From the NCBI GenBank assembly GCA_947497495.1, contig CANMGT010000001.1:930001-994000 (forward strand): a stretch of 64,000 bases of DNA. Reading direction: 5' to 3'. The position numbers were made by a program, and so were the translations under genes. Positions 54,376-62,768 of the stretch are shown piece after piece. The DNA comes from an uncultured Lentibacter sp. Its GTDB lineage: Bacteria > Pseudomonadota > Alphaproteobacteria > Rhodobacterales > Rhodobacteraceae. The first letter of the stretch is position 1, and each line of letters begins with the position of its first letter. Below the pieces are notes generated by a model. It had not been told where the DNA came from. It did not search any database and saw only the letters and a program-made list of their open reading frames with translations.

Positions 54376-55494
54376 ATGTTCAAAACACTCGCACGTGGCG
54401 TTGCCGCGGCCGCTTTTGCGGTAACTTTCACCATGCCCGCATGGGCTGAAAACATCACCCTGACCGACACGATGGGCCGGACAGTTGAAGTCCCCGAAGA
54501 GCCGCAGCGCATCCTGCTGGGCTTCTACTTTGAAGACTTCATGGCCGTCGCTGGCCCTGAGGCCTACGACAGGGTTGTCGCCATCTCCAAAGACACATGG
54601 GCCGGTTGGCGCAACTTGCAATGGCAGACATACTCCGCCGTGATCCCGCGCCTGGAAGAGCTTGCGGATGTGGGCGAAGTTGACTCCGGCACCTTCTCGC
54701 TGGAAGCCGCAATTGCGGCCAAGCCCGACGTGGCCGTTCTGGCCGCTTGGCAGTATAAGGCGCTGGGCGAAACAGCCGACCGCATGGAAGAGGCAGGCAT
54801 CCCAATTGTGGTTCTCGACTACAATGCGCAGACTGTTGAAATGCACGTCAAATCAACCGAGCTTCTTGGCGCGTTGATGGGCGCTCAAGAGCGCGCCAAG
54901 ACGCTGGCGGACGAATACGCAGCCGCTGTCGCCGATGTTGAAGCTCGTCTGGCAAAACTGCCCGAGGGCGCGGCCCCCAAAGTCTATGTCGAGCTGGCCC
55001 GCAAGGGTAAGGACACGGTTGATAACTCCTATTCCGGCACCCAATGGGGCAGCGTGATTGATCAACTCAAGGCGACCAACATCGCCAATGGGCAGATCAG
55101 CAATTGGGGCAAGTTGAGCCCTGAATACGTTCTGGCGCAAAACCCGCAGGTGATCATGCTGGCAGGCTCCGGCTGGGCGGGCCGCGACGAAGCTGTGCTC
55201 ATGGGGCCAGGCGTTGACAGCGCGCTGACCCACGAGCGGATGCAGGCCTACATGGGCCGCCCCGGCTGGGACGGTCTGGACGCTGTGAAGAACGGCAAGA
55301 TCATCGGAATCTACCACGGCGGCAATCGCACGCTCTATGACTACGCGTTCCTGCGGTTCCTCGCCAAGGCGATGTATCCCGAGCAGTTCGCCGATGTTGA
55401 TCCGCAAGCCGCGCTGGACCGCTTCTTTGCAAGCTACATGCCGATTGCGTTCAAAGGCACCTATATGACGCAGCTGCCGGGCGGTGACAGCTGA
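54376..55494 (+). CDS. FecB/BtuF-type ABC substrate-binding protein
   Basis: A 372-residue periplasmic binding protein for iron complexes or corrinoids. The signal peptide ends FTMPAWAEN. The family opening follows: ITLTDTMGRTVEVPEEPQRI, then ADVGEVDSGTFSLEAAIAAK and PDVAVLAAWQYKALG. The fold is the helical-backbone class III type. The ATG has AAAGGAAAACC upstream. The operon continues with permease and ATPase. The ligand cannot be told from the sequence; the cobalamin-riboswitch-like leader favours a corrinoid, while siderophore is the alternative. Confidence 0.88.
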   Translation: MFKTLARGVAAAAFAVTFTMPAWAENITLTDTMGRTVEVPEEPQRILLGFYFEDFMAVAGPEAYDRVVAISKDTWAGWRNLQWQTYSAVIPRLEELADVGEVDSGTFSLEAAIAAKPDVAVLAAWQYKALGETADRMEEAGIPIVVLDYNAQTVEMHVKSTELLGALMGAQERAKTLADEYAAAVADVEARLAKLPEGAAPKVYVELARKGKDTVDNSYSGTQWGSVIDQLKATNIANGQISNWGKLSPEYVLAQNPQVIMLAGSGWAGRDEAVLMGPGVDSALTHERMQAYMGRPGWDGLDAVKNGKIIGIYHGGNRTLYDYAFLRFLAKAMYPEQFADVDPQAALDRFFASYMPIAFKGTYMTQLPGGDS

Positions 55495-56603
55495 TGCGCG
55501 CCCCGAACGGGGCCGCAGCTGAAACCATGAAGGGGGCGGCCTGTGCCGCCCCTGACACCCCCGCTGACGCAACCTCGACATCGCAGTATGGCGCGATGAT
55601 GTTCCAGCGCCTCGGTAGGCTTGCCGGAGCGGTCGCGCTGTTATGCGCGCTCATCGTGGCTGACATCCTGACAGGGCCGGCCATGCTGGGGGTTACAGAC
55701 GTGCTGCGCGGGCTGTTCTCCCCGTCGAGCGCCGAGCCGATGATCCGCGTGATCGTTCAGGATATCCGCCTGCCGATGACGCTGATGGCCATGCTTGTCG
55801 GGATGTCGCTCGGCACGGCCGGCGTGCATATGCAGACAATTCTCGGCAACCCGCTGGCCAGCCCCTATACGCTCGGGTTTTCTGCTGCGGCAGGGTTCGG
55901 GGCCGCGCTCGCTATCCTGACGGGCGTCAGCCTGCCGTTCCTGCCTTGGCTGACGGTGCCGTTGTCGGCCTTCGTCATGTGTATTCTGGCCGCTGCCCTT
56001 GTTTTTTCAGTCTCGAAAATGCGCGGCATGCGCCCCGAGATCATGGTGCTGGCCGGAATTGCTACGCTGTTCATGTTCCAGTCGGCGCAATCTCTGGTGC
56101 AGTATTTGGCCGCGCCCGAGGTGCTTCAGGCGATCGTGTTCTGGCTGTTCGGCTCGCTGCTCAAGGCCAGTTGGAACAACGTGCCCATCGTGGCTGTGGT
56201 ATTTGCGTTCAGCACTCTGGCGGTGTTGCCGAACCTCTGGCAGCTCACGGCCCTGCGCCTTGGTGACGCCCGCGCAGTCGCGATCGGCGTTGATGTGAAG
56301 GCGCTGCGCATCAAGCTCTTCGGGCTGGTTGCGCTTCTGACAGCCGCAGCAGTGGCCTTTGTCGGAACCATCGGTTTTGTCGGCCTCGTCGCGCCGCATA
56401 TCGCGCGGATGCTCGTCGGCGAAGACCAGCGCATGCTTTTGCCCATGGCCGCCCTGATGGGCGCGGTCATAATGACAGGCGCCTCGGTGATCTCAAAGCT
56501 GGTGTCCCCCGGCGGGGTGATCCCGATTGGCATTGTCACAGCCTTGGTCGGCGTGCCTTTCCTGTTCTTTCTGATCCTGCGCGGACAAAGGAGACATTGG
56601 TGA
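55494..56603 (+). CDS. FecCD-type ABC permease
   Basis: A 369-residue permease with about nine or ten membrane segments. Family blocks: VQDIRLPMTLMAMLVGMSLG, TAGVHMQTILGNPLASPYTL, then VGFVGLVAPHIARMLVGEDQ (as GFVGLVAPHIARML). The TonB-dependent uptake ABC class is clear. The ATG at 55494 overlaps the binding-protein stop by one base. The first 34 residues are polar and unusual (APNGAAAETMKGAACAAPDT); translation might instead start at Met35 (55596). Confidence 0.9.
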   Translation: MRAPNGAAAETMKGAACAAPDTPADATSTSQYGAMMFQRLGRLAGAVALLCALIVADILTGPAMLGVTDVLRGLFSPSSAEPMIRVIVQDIRLPMTLMAMLVGMSLGTAGVHMQTILGNPLASPYTLGFSAAAGFGAALAILTGVSLPFLPWLTVPLSAFVMCILAAALVFSVSKMRGMRPEIMVLAGIATLFMFQSAQSLVQYLAAPEVLQAIVFWLFGSLLKASWNNVPIVAVVFAFSTLAVLPNLWQLTALRLGDARAVAIGVDVKALRIKLFGLVALLTAAAVAFVGTIGFVGLVAPHIARMLVGEDQRMLLPMAALMGAVIMTGASVISKLVSPGGVIPIGIVTALVGVPFLFFLILRGQRRHW

Positions 56604-57358
56604 GCGTTCATATCAAGACCCTGACCGTGGCCTACGGCAAGACGCAGGTGATCCGTGGCTTTGACGATCACTGGCAGGAAGGGCAGATCACCGCGTTGAT
56701 CGGCTGCAACGGGGCGGGCAAGTCCAGCCTGCTGCGCGCCCTTGCGGGGCTAGGCCCGATGCAGGGCGCTGTTGCCGTCGCGGGGGTCGCGTTGTCGCCG
56801 GAAGAGCAGCGCCGGCAAATCGCTTACATGCCGCAGGACACCAGCGCGCAATCGTCGCTGACTGTGCTCGAAGTCGTGCTTCTGGGCCGCTTGGGCAGCT
56901 TGGGGATGCGCCTGCCAGCGGGCATCGCCGACGAGGCCATGGCCGCGCTGGAAACCTTCGGGCTGGCCGCGTTGCAGGCCCGCCAGCTTGACGAGATCAG
57001 CGGCGGGCAACGCCAGCTTGTGTTCCTGACACAGGCCCTGTTCCGCCAGCCCCGCGTCTTGCTGCTGGATGAGCCCACCGCCGCGCTCGACTTACGACAC
57101 CAGCTGCTTGTGCTGGAAAGGCTGCAACAGGTTGCACGCCAGCGAGGCACGATTGTCGGCGTGGCGATGCATGACCTGAACTTGGCCGCGCAATACGCTG
57201 ACCGGATTGTCGGGCTGAACGGCGGACACAAAACCGCCTCTGGCCCGCCTGTGGAGGTTCTGACAGCAGAAAACCTGAAGGCGATGTATGGCATCGAAGC
57301 AACGATCACTCTGGATGCGCAAAACCACCCTCAGGTGCGGCCCATCCGGGCGGTCTGA
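56600..57358 (+). CDS. FecE/BtuD-type ABC ATP-binding protein
   Basis: A 252-residue ATPase with Walker A GCNGAGKSS, Q-loop YMPQDTSAQ, signature ISGGQRQLVFLTQ, Walker B VLLLDEPTAALD and H-loop MHDLNLAAQYADRIV. The GTG start at 56600 overlaps the permease stop (GTGA) and has AAAGGAGA five bases before; a TTG one codon earlier is also possible. It completes the importer with the preceding two genes. Confidence 0.92.
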   Translation: MSVHIKTLTVAYGKTQVIRGFDDHWQEGQITALIGCNGAGKSSLLRALAGLGPMQGAVAVAGVALSPEEQRRQIAYMPQDTSAQSSLTVLEVVLLGRLGSLGMRLPAGIADEAMAALETFGLAALQARQLDEISGGQRQLVFLTQALFRQPRVLLLDEPTAALDLRHQLLVLERLQQVARQRGTIVGVAMHDLNLAAQYADRIVGLNGGHKTASGPPVEVLTAENLKAMYGIEATITLDAQNHPQVRPIRAV

Positions 57359-57439
57359 CTATCGGGTTCTAAAACAAGTTCGGACGGGCTATTGTTAAGA
57401 CGTAAGTTGTTAGACAAACGCCCCCTCAGGAGCCCCGTG

Positions 57440-57847
57440 ATGAAGCTGTTTCCCGTAAGAACGAGTGTGTTAGTTGCCTTTACCTGTGCTTCGCCCGCGC
57501 TGGCGCAATCGGCGCACGAAGCCCCGCTCTGCGAGGCCGCCAAAACCAACCGCGTTGTCGAACTTGTCTATGACAAAGACGCCAGCAAGGGTTGCCTACC
57601 GCGGCTGGTTGATGTGCATCAGGTTGCCATCGGTAACAACGGCACGCTCTATATGCACGGCTGGCAGACACGCGGTTGCACCAAGTCGCGCGACTATGCC
57701 TCAAAGCGGATCTTCCGGTTTGACAAGATCAAGTCGGTGACGCTCGTTGAGGGCGAATTTGAGGAGAAGTCGCAACTCATCAAAGACGAAGGCTGGGATG
57801 GCTGCATCGGCTCGAACTGCTTTATCAAGGAAACGCTCTGCCAATAG
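57440..57847 (+). CDS. Secreted protein with WYL-like domain
   Basis: A 135-residue protein with a signal peptide (MKLFPVRTSVLVAFTCASPA, then LAQS). The mature part resembles a WYL-type beta-barrel: VVELVYDKDASKGCLPRLVD, VHQVAIGNNGTLYMHGWQTR and RIFRFDKIKSVTL, where the last matches the R.FR.D.I signature. WYL domains are normally cytoplasmic ligand sensors in transcription regulators, so an exported single-domain version is unusual. Six cysteines in the mature part may form disulfides. The ATG at 57440 is chosen. It lies 80 bases after the ABC ATPase and is convergent with Anbu. Confidence 0.65.
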   Translation: MKLFPVRTSVLVAFTCASPALAQSAHEAPLCEAAKTNRVVELVYDKDASKGCLPRLVDVHQVAIGNNGTLYMHGWQTRGCTKSRDYASKRIFRFDKIKSVTLVEGEFEEKSQLIKDEGWDGCIGSNCFIKETLCQ

Positions 57848-57881
57848 TGTGAATAGCCGCAACGCGACAAGGGCCGTCGCT

Positions 57882-58616
57882 TCAGTCTTCGTTATAACTT
57901 GGCAGTTGCGTCAATGCGTTTTTCAAAGCGTCGCTCCACCCCGTTGAAACTGAGTTGTAATAGGGGTCGTCCGCCTCGATCCGCGGCTTGTTGGTAACCT
58001 CAAAACTGTCTTTCACATAGACTTGTAGATCAAGCGGCATCCCGACAGACAGGTTCGCCTTGATCGTTGAGTCAAACGACACCAGCAACAGCTTGATCGT
58101 ATCGGCAAAGCTCATATCCGGATCATAGGCGCGCACGATGATCGGCTTGCCATATTTGGCCTCGCCAATCTGGAAAAACGGGCTGTCTTCGGTGATCTCG
58201 ATAAAGTTGCCCTCAGGATAGATCATGAACAGCGTCGGAGAGCCGCCTTTGATCTGCCCGCCAACAATAACCGAGGCTTTGAACTTCGAAGTCGCCTCTT
58301 GGCCCTCAGAAGCGCTGTCGTTGATAACTTCCTTGAGCGTCGCGCCGACAAGCCGCGCAACCTGAAACATGGTTGGCAGCTCAAGGATCGTCGGGTTGCG
58401 CTCTTCCACGATCTTGGAGCGCTCGTCGAGAAGGCTGACCAGCGCCTGCGTTGTCGCAAGGTTGCCGGCTGTCATCAGCGTAATAACGCGCTCGCCGGGA
58501 ACATCCCAAGTGAACATTTTGCGGGTCACCGAGAAGTTGTCGACACCGGCGTTTGTGCGGGTGTCCGACATAAAGACAAGGCCGTCGTTCAGGCGCAGTC
58601 CGACACAGTAAGTCAT
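57882..58616 (-). CDS. Anbu, bacterial proteasome-like peptidase homologue
   Basis: The 244-residue protein begins MTYCVGLRLNDGLVFMSDTR, with Thr2 positioned as the N-terminal nucleophile after Met removal, and the LNDGLVFMSDTRTNAG segment of Anbu (ancestral beta subunit) proteins. Anbu forms large assemblies with the Ntn-hydrolase fold; its physiological substrate is not settled. It is the last gene of an operon with two transglutaminase-like proteins, an alpha-E protein and a permuted ATP-grasp, the combination repeatedly described for Anbu and proposed to make and process a peptide. Confidence 0.9.
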   Translation of the reverse strand: MTYCVGLRLNDGLVFMSDTRTNAGVDNFSVTRKMFTWDVPGERVITLMTAGNLATTQALVSLLDERSKIVEERNPTILELPTMFQVARLVGATLKEVINDSASEGQEATSKFKASVIVGGQIKGGSPTLFMIYPEGNFIEITEDSPFFQIGEAKYGKPIIVRAYDPDMSFADTIKLLLVSFDSTIKANLSVGMPLDLQVYVKDSFEVTNKPRIEADDPYYNSVSTGWSDALKNALTQLPSYNED

Positions 58617-58664
58617 GTTATAGTCCAGTTTCTCAGGTGAATATCAGAGGGGTTGTGGCGATAC

Positions 58665-59462
58665 TTATTGCTGAATCTGAAGCGATACAATGAGGGATTC
58701 GTTTGCCGCGCCGATACGCATGCCCTTTATCGGCGAAGCTTCGCGCGAGTCGCGCCCTGATGCGATCCGGATATAGCGGTCATCGGGTGAGATAATGTTT
58801 GAAACATCAAACCCGACCCAGCCCAAGCCCTCGACATGGGCCTCGGCCCAAGCGTGGCTGGCTTCCTGCTCAACCCGCTCGTCCATCATCAGATAGCCGC
58901 TGACATAGCGCGCGGGAATGCCGGCAAGGCGCGCCGCAGAAATAAATATCTGCGCGTGATCCTGACAGACACCGCCACCGGCTTGCAGGGCCTCCTCCGC
59001 CGAGGTGTGGGCGAAGGTTGAAGTGGTGCTATAGGGCACCGCTTTCAAAACGGCTTTCGACAGATCGTGCAGCGCGCTCAGCGTATTGCTCTTTTTCTGG
59101 GTGGCTCTCGACAATGCCTTGATGCCCTTGCCCGCCTCTGTGCGCGGCGTGCTCTGCAAGAAGTGCCACAGCGGGCAGGCGCCATATATTGGCCCGTAGA
59201 TGCCGTCGCTTGTGTGCGTTTCCACCTCACCAGCGACCGTTACACAAACTTCCGTCGTGTCTCTGTTGGCCTTTACAAGCAGCGTTTCGTTGCCGTGCTG
59301 ATCGGTGAAAGACAGCTCGCGCGTGCCTCCGACAACCTCCACATCCCAGCGTGTCACCGTCTGGTGCCGGCTGCTCACAGGCGTCAGACGCACCTGTTGC
59401 AGCCCGTAGGACACGGGCGCATCGTAAAGATATTTGGTTGTGTGTTTTACACTCAGCTTCAT
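58665..59462 (-). CDS. Transglutaminase-like cysteine peptidase family protein (Anbu operon)
   Basis: This 265-residue protein has the transglutaminase/protease fold with the catalytic triad in GGGVCQDHAQIF (Cys166), ASHAWAEAHV (His203) and GWVGFDVSN (Asp219). The N-terminal region opens LSVKHTTKYLYDAPVSYGLQ, the bacterial transglutaminase-like N-terminal domain. All three triad residues are present. It has no signal peptide. It lies 48 bases before Anbu and 12 bases after the alpha-E gene. Confidence 0.92.
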   Translation of the reverse strand: MKLSVKHTTKYLYDAPVSYGLQQVRLTPVSSRHQTVTRWDVEVVGGTRELSFTDQHGNETLLVKANRDTTEVCVTVAGEVETHTSDGIYGPIYGACPLWHFLQSTPRTEAGKGIKALSRATQKKSNTLSALHDLSKAVLKAVPYSTTSTFAHTSAEEALQAGGGVCQDHAQIFISAARLAGIPARYVSGYLMMDERVEQEASHAWAEAHVEGLGWVGFDVSNIISPDDRYIRIASGRDSREASPIKGMRIGAANESLIVSLQIQQ

Positions 59463-59474
59463 GGGAAAAGTCCT

Positions 59475-60416
59475 TTATCCAATGAAACTATAGTCTTTTT
59501 CGATCTGCATGCCGATAGCCGTAGTCTCCTGAATGAAGTTTCGGATGAACTGGTGCAGCCCGTCGTCAAAGATCATTTCGATGGTTTGCGCGCGCAACAT
59601 GTTGCGCTGGGCATCAATCAGATCATGGCAAGGCATGCGCTTGTTGTAGTCTTTGGCGAGGTAGCCGAGGTTTTCCTCGATCTGCTTGCTGCAAAACGAG
59701 AGCGAGCGCGGGAAGCGGCTATCAAGGATCAAGAAGTCGGCAATGCTGGCGGCGGAAACATCGTGGTTGTGCATCCAGCGGAACGAACGGTGCGCAGAGA
59801 CAGACCGCAGGATCGTTTCCCATTGCACATTGTCCAGCGCCGAGCCGACAAAGCTCGCCGAGGGGAGCAGCGTGTAATACTTTACGTCTATGATACGGGC
59901 GGTGTTGTCAGCCCGTTCCAGCGCGGTGCCGATCTGGGTAAAGTCATAAACGTCGGTGCGCAGCATCGTTCCGTGAACCGCGCCGCGCACAAGCGCCGAG
60001 TGGCGGCGGATCTCGCCGAGCACAGCTGGCAGTTCGGTTTCTTTCACGGGCCGCTTGAGCGTGTCTTTCAGCGCCATCCAGGCCTCGTTTACGGCCTCCC
60101 AAGCTTCTGTCGTCAGCGCGGTGCGCACCATGCGTGCATTGGTGCGGGCCTTGTCAATTGACGAGATCACGCTTGAGGGGTTGTTGGTGTCCCGCAGCAG
60201 GAAATCAACCGCGTGCGCCGCAGTATAGCTGTCGTATTGTGCATCATAACCATGGCAAACACCTGCCGTTGTCAGCACGGATTTCCACTCTGACTCAGCG
60301 TCTGTCGAGCGGGTCAGGGCAATGCGAAAGCCCGCCTCAAGCAAGCGCGCTGTGTTTTCGCTGCGTTCAAGAAAGCGGAACATCCAGTAAAGGCCGCCTG
60401 CGGTTTTTCCGAGCAT
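59475..60416 (-). CDS. Alpha-E domain-containing protein (Anbu operon)
   Basis: A 313-residue, mostly helical protein matching the alpha-E domain (DUF403): LGKTAGGLYWMFRFLERSEN and TARLLEAGFRIAL at the N-terminus, DTNNPSSVISSIDKARTNAR, and the FLILDSRFPRSLSFC segment. Such proteins are always found with the permuted ATP-grasp protein and may act as its partner. It starts four bases after the ATP-grasp stop, so the two are tightly coupled. The biochemical role is unknown. Confidence 0.92.
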   Translation of the reverse strand: MLGKTAGGLYWMFRFLERSENTARLLEAGFRIALTRSTDAESEWKSVLTTAGVCHGYDAQYDSYTAAHAVDFLLRDTNNPSSVISSIDKARTNARMVRTALTTEAWEAVNEAWMALKDTLKRPVKETELPAVLGEIRRHSALVRGAVHGTMLRTDVYDFTQIGTALERADNTARIIDVKYYTLLPSASFVGSALDNVQWETILRSVSAHRSFRWMHNHDVSAASIADFLILDSRFPRSLSFCSKQIEENLGYLAKDYNKRMPCHDLIDAQRNMLRAQTIEMIFDDGLHQFIRNFIQETTAIGMQIEKDYSFIG

Positions 60417-60420
60417 GGCG

Positions 60421-61851
60421 TCAGTCCTCCAGAACCCAAGTGTCTTTTGTGCCGCCGCCCTGGCTTGAGTTCACAACAAGTGAGCCCTGCTTGAGGGCCA
60501 CGCGCGTCAGCCCCCCGGGCGTGATGTTGATGCCCTCGGGCGACATCAGCGCAAACGGGCGCAAGTCAACGTGGCGCGGCGAGAGGCCTTTCTTGGCAAA
60601 GATAGGCACTGTCGAAAGAGACAGCGTCGGCTGCGCGATATAGTTTGACGGGTTGCGGCGCAGCTTGGCGGCAAAGCTTGCCAGTTCTTTCTTGCTGGCC
60701 GCAGGCCCGACAAGCATGCCGTAACCGCCCGAGCCATGCACCTCTTTGACAACCAGCTCTTTGAGGTTCTCCAGAACATATTTGAGCGATTGAGGCTCCG
60801 AGCAGCGCCATGTCTGCACGTTGTTCAGCAGCGGCTTCTCACCAGTGTAAAACTCGATGATGTCGGGCATGTAGGAATAGATAGCCTTGTCGTCGGATAT
60901 CCCCGTGCCCGGCGCGTTGGCGATGGTGATGTTGCCCGCGCGGTAAACGTCCATGATGCCGGGCACGCCCAGCATCGAGTCAGGGTTGAAATTCAGCGGA
61001 TCAAGGTAGTCGTCGTCAACGCGGCGGTAGAGCACGTCGATCACTTTGTAGCCCTCTGTCGTGCGCATCTTGATGCGCCCGTCAACAACCCGCAGGTCGT
61101 GCCCTTCGACAAGTTCAACGCCCATCTGGTTGGCGAGAAAGGAATGCTCGAAATAGGCCGAGTTGTAGATGCCCGGCGTCAGCACCGCGACTGTCGGCTT
61201 GCCTTCGCAGTTTACAGGCGCACAGGCCGCAAGCGAGCGGCGCAGGTTCTTCGGATAGTCGCTCACCCGCTGCACTTTGTTCTGGGTGAACAGCTCGGGA
61301 AACATCTGCAACATCGTCTCGCGGTTTTCGAGCATATACGATACGCCAGACGGCGTGCGCGCATTGTCTTCGAGCACGAAAAAGTCGTCTTCGCCGGTGC
61401 GCACCAGATCGGTGCCGACAATATGCGTATAGACACCGCCGGGCGGGCTGACGCCAACCATCTGCGGCAGGAAAGCCTCGTTGCGCGAGACAAGCTCAAT
61501 AGGCACAACACCCGCCCGCAAAATCTCCTGGCGGTGATAGATGTCGTGCAAAAAGGCGTTGATAGCGCGCACCCGCTGCTCGATACCCTTCGAGAGCTTT
61601 GTCCACTCGCGGCTTGCAATGATCCGCGGGATCAAATCAAACGGGATCAGACGCTCCTGCGCTGCCGACTGGCCATAGACATTGAAGGTAATGCCTGTGC
61701 GGCGAAAGAAGGCCTCGGCCTCCTTGGACTTTTTGGCAAGGCGGGCAGGGTCTTCCTGCGAAAACCAGTTCTGATAGGCGCTGTAGGGCGCGCGAACTTC
61801 GCCTTCGCCTGCAAGCATCTCGTCGAAGTGTTGTTGCTCTGTGTTCATCAC
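60421..61851 (-). CDS. Circularly permuted type 2 ATP-grasp protein (Anbu operon)
   Basis: This 476-residue protein matches the CP_ATPgrasp_2 family (DUF404/DUF407 type): ITFNVYGQSAAQERLIPFDL, IPRIIASREWTKLSKGIEQR, AFLHDIYHRQEILRAGVVP, FFVLEDNARTPSGVSYMLEN and RVDDDYLDPLNFNPDSMLG. It is predicted to join an amino acid or peptide using ATP. It is paired with the alpha-E gene and lies between two transglutaminase genes. The first two residues are both Met, so the start is 61851 or 61848. Confidence 0.94.
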   Translation of the reverse strand: MMNTEQQHFDEMLAGEGEVRAPYSAYQNWFSQEDPARLAKKSKEAEAFFRRTGITFNVYGQSAAQERLIPFDLIPRIIASREWTKLSKGIEQRVRAINAFLHDIYHRQEILRAGVVPIELVSRNEAFLPQMVGVSPPGGVYTHIVGTDLVRTGEDDFFVLEDNARTPSGVSYMLENRETMLQMFPELFTQNKVQRVSDYPKNLRRSLAACAPVNCEGKPTVAVLTPGIYNSAYFEHSFLANQMGVELVEGHDLRVVDGRIKMRTTEGYKVIDVLYRRVDDDYLDPLNFNPDSMLGVPGIMDVYRAGNITIANAPGTGISDDKAIYSYMPDIIEFYTGEKPLLNNVQTWRCSEPQSLKYVLENLKELVVKEVHGSGGYGMLVGPAASKKELASFAAKLRRNPSNYIAQPTLSLSTVPIFAKKGLSPRHVDLRPFALMSPEGINITPGGLTRVALKQGSLVVNSSQGGGTKDTWVLED

Positions 61852-61905
61852 ACCACGTTACCCTTTGTCCCCAAGGTTACAAGTAAACTCGCCGGATGCG
61901 GTCAC

Positions 61906-62712
61906 TTATGTGGCGCGCTCTGCCAGAACTGACTGTTTTTTAAGCGTCATCCAGCCATAGGATGTCATGAACGAGACATCCGCCGCGTCGCGGCCAACGC
62001 CGATCTGAACGGTGCTCGGCGCGTCTGACATGCCTGTTGCGTCAACCATGTGCCACGCTCCCTCCAGAAACACCTCGGCGAGCGCGTGAAAATCCTGCGG
62101 TGACACGTCAGGCCCATAGGCGCTGACAATGCGCGCCGGAATGCCAACAGAGCGCGCCATCGCGATCAGAACATGCGCATAGTCGCGGCATACGCCAGCC
62201 CTGTCCCGAAAGCTCTCGCTGGCGTTCGTGGCGCCGTGGCTGATGGCACTGTCATAGGTGAAGTGCTCGTTGATCCACGCAGACATCGCCTCAACAAGAG
62301 TGCCGCCTTTGAGCTTGCCAAACTGCTGCGGCACAAACGCCAGAAAATCCTCAGGGTGGCAATAGCGCGAAGGCATCAGAAACTTCGTCACATCCGAAGG
62401 AAGCGCGGCAAAGGGCGTTGTCTCAAGGCCCTGCAAACCAACGGCGGGGCGCTCGACGTGCACCTCTGCCTCATAGGTGCAATCAAACACATCGCTCACC
62501 CGCGTCCACCGCCGCTGGCCGATGTTTTCTTCCCCCGCTATCGGCTGCGACCCCGCGTCAGACACCACGGCGAAAGACGCGCGTTCACAGCGCTGCGCAG
62601 GGGTCTCGGCAGCTTCGATCTGCAACAACAGATCACAGGGTTGCTTGGCCGTGTAGACCAGGTGGGAGCGTATCGATATCAGCAATGTCGGGCCTGAGGT
62701 TTGCGAGGGCAA
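61906..62712 (-). CDS. Transglutaminase-like protein, second copy (Anbu operon)
   Basis: This 268-residue protein shares the fold but not close sequence with the one at 58665. Catalytic residues: Cys175 in AGVCRDYAHVLIAMARSVGI, His209 in DFHALAEVFLEG, and Asp224 in WHMVDATGMSD. The N-terminal half is a beta-rich domain. The start at 62712 is a TTG with AAGG upstream; no ATG is available before residue 100. It is the first gene of the Anbu set on the minus strand, 54 bases before the ATP-grasp gene. Confidence 0.88.
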   Translation of the reverse strand: MPSQTSGPTLLISIRSHLVYTAKQPCDLLLQIEAAETPAQRCERASFAVVSDAGSQPIAGEENIGQRRWTRVSDVFDCTYEAEVHVERPAVGLQGLETTPFAALPSDVTKFLMPSRYCHPEDFLAFVPQQFGKLKGGTLVEAMSAWINEHFTYDSAISHGATNASESFRDRAGVCRDYAHVLIAMARSVGIPARIVSAYGPDVSPQDFHALAEVFLEGAWHMVDATGMSDAPSTVQIGVGRDAADVSFMTSYGWMTLKKQSVLAERAT

Positions 62713-62768
62713 GGCAGCCTTGTTGTCACCGAACGCGCGCTTTGTCGAGAGGCCATACAGCGCTTGCT

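Noticed and set aside
59067..60161. 364-codon open frame on the + strand opposite the alpha-E and transglutaminase genes
   Set aside because: It is the antisense shadow of two convincing minus-strand genes; composition is His/Arg-rich with no family similarity.
60736..61932. 398-codon open frame on the + strand opposite the ATP-grasp gene
   Set aside because: Antisense to a well-conserved protein; the reading is a by-product of GC-rich third positions.
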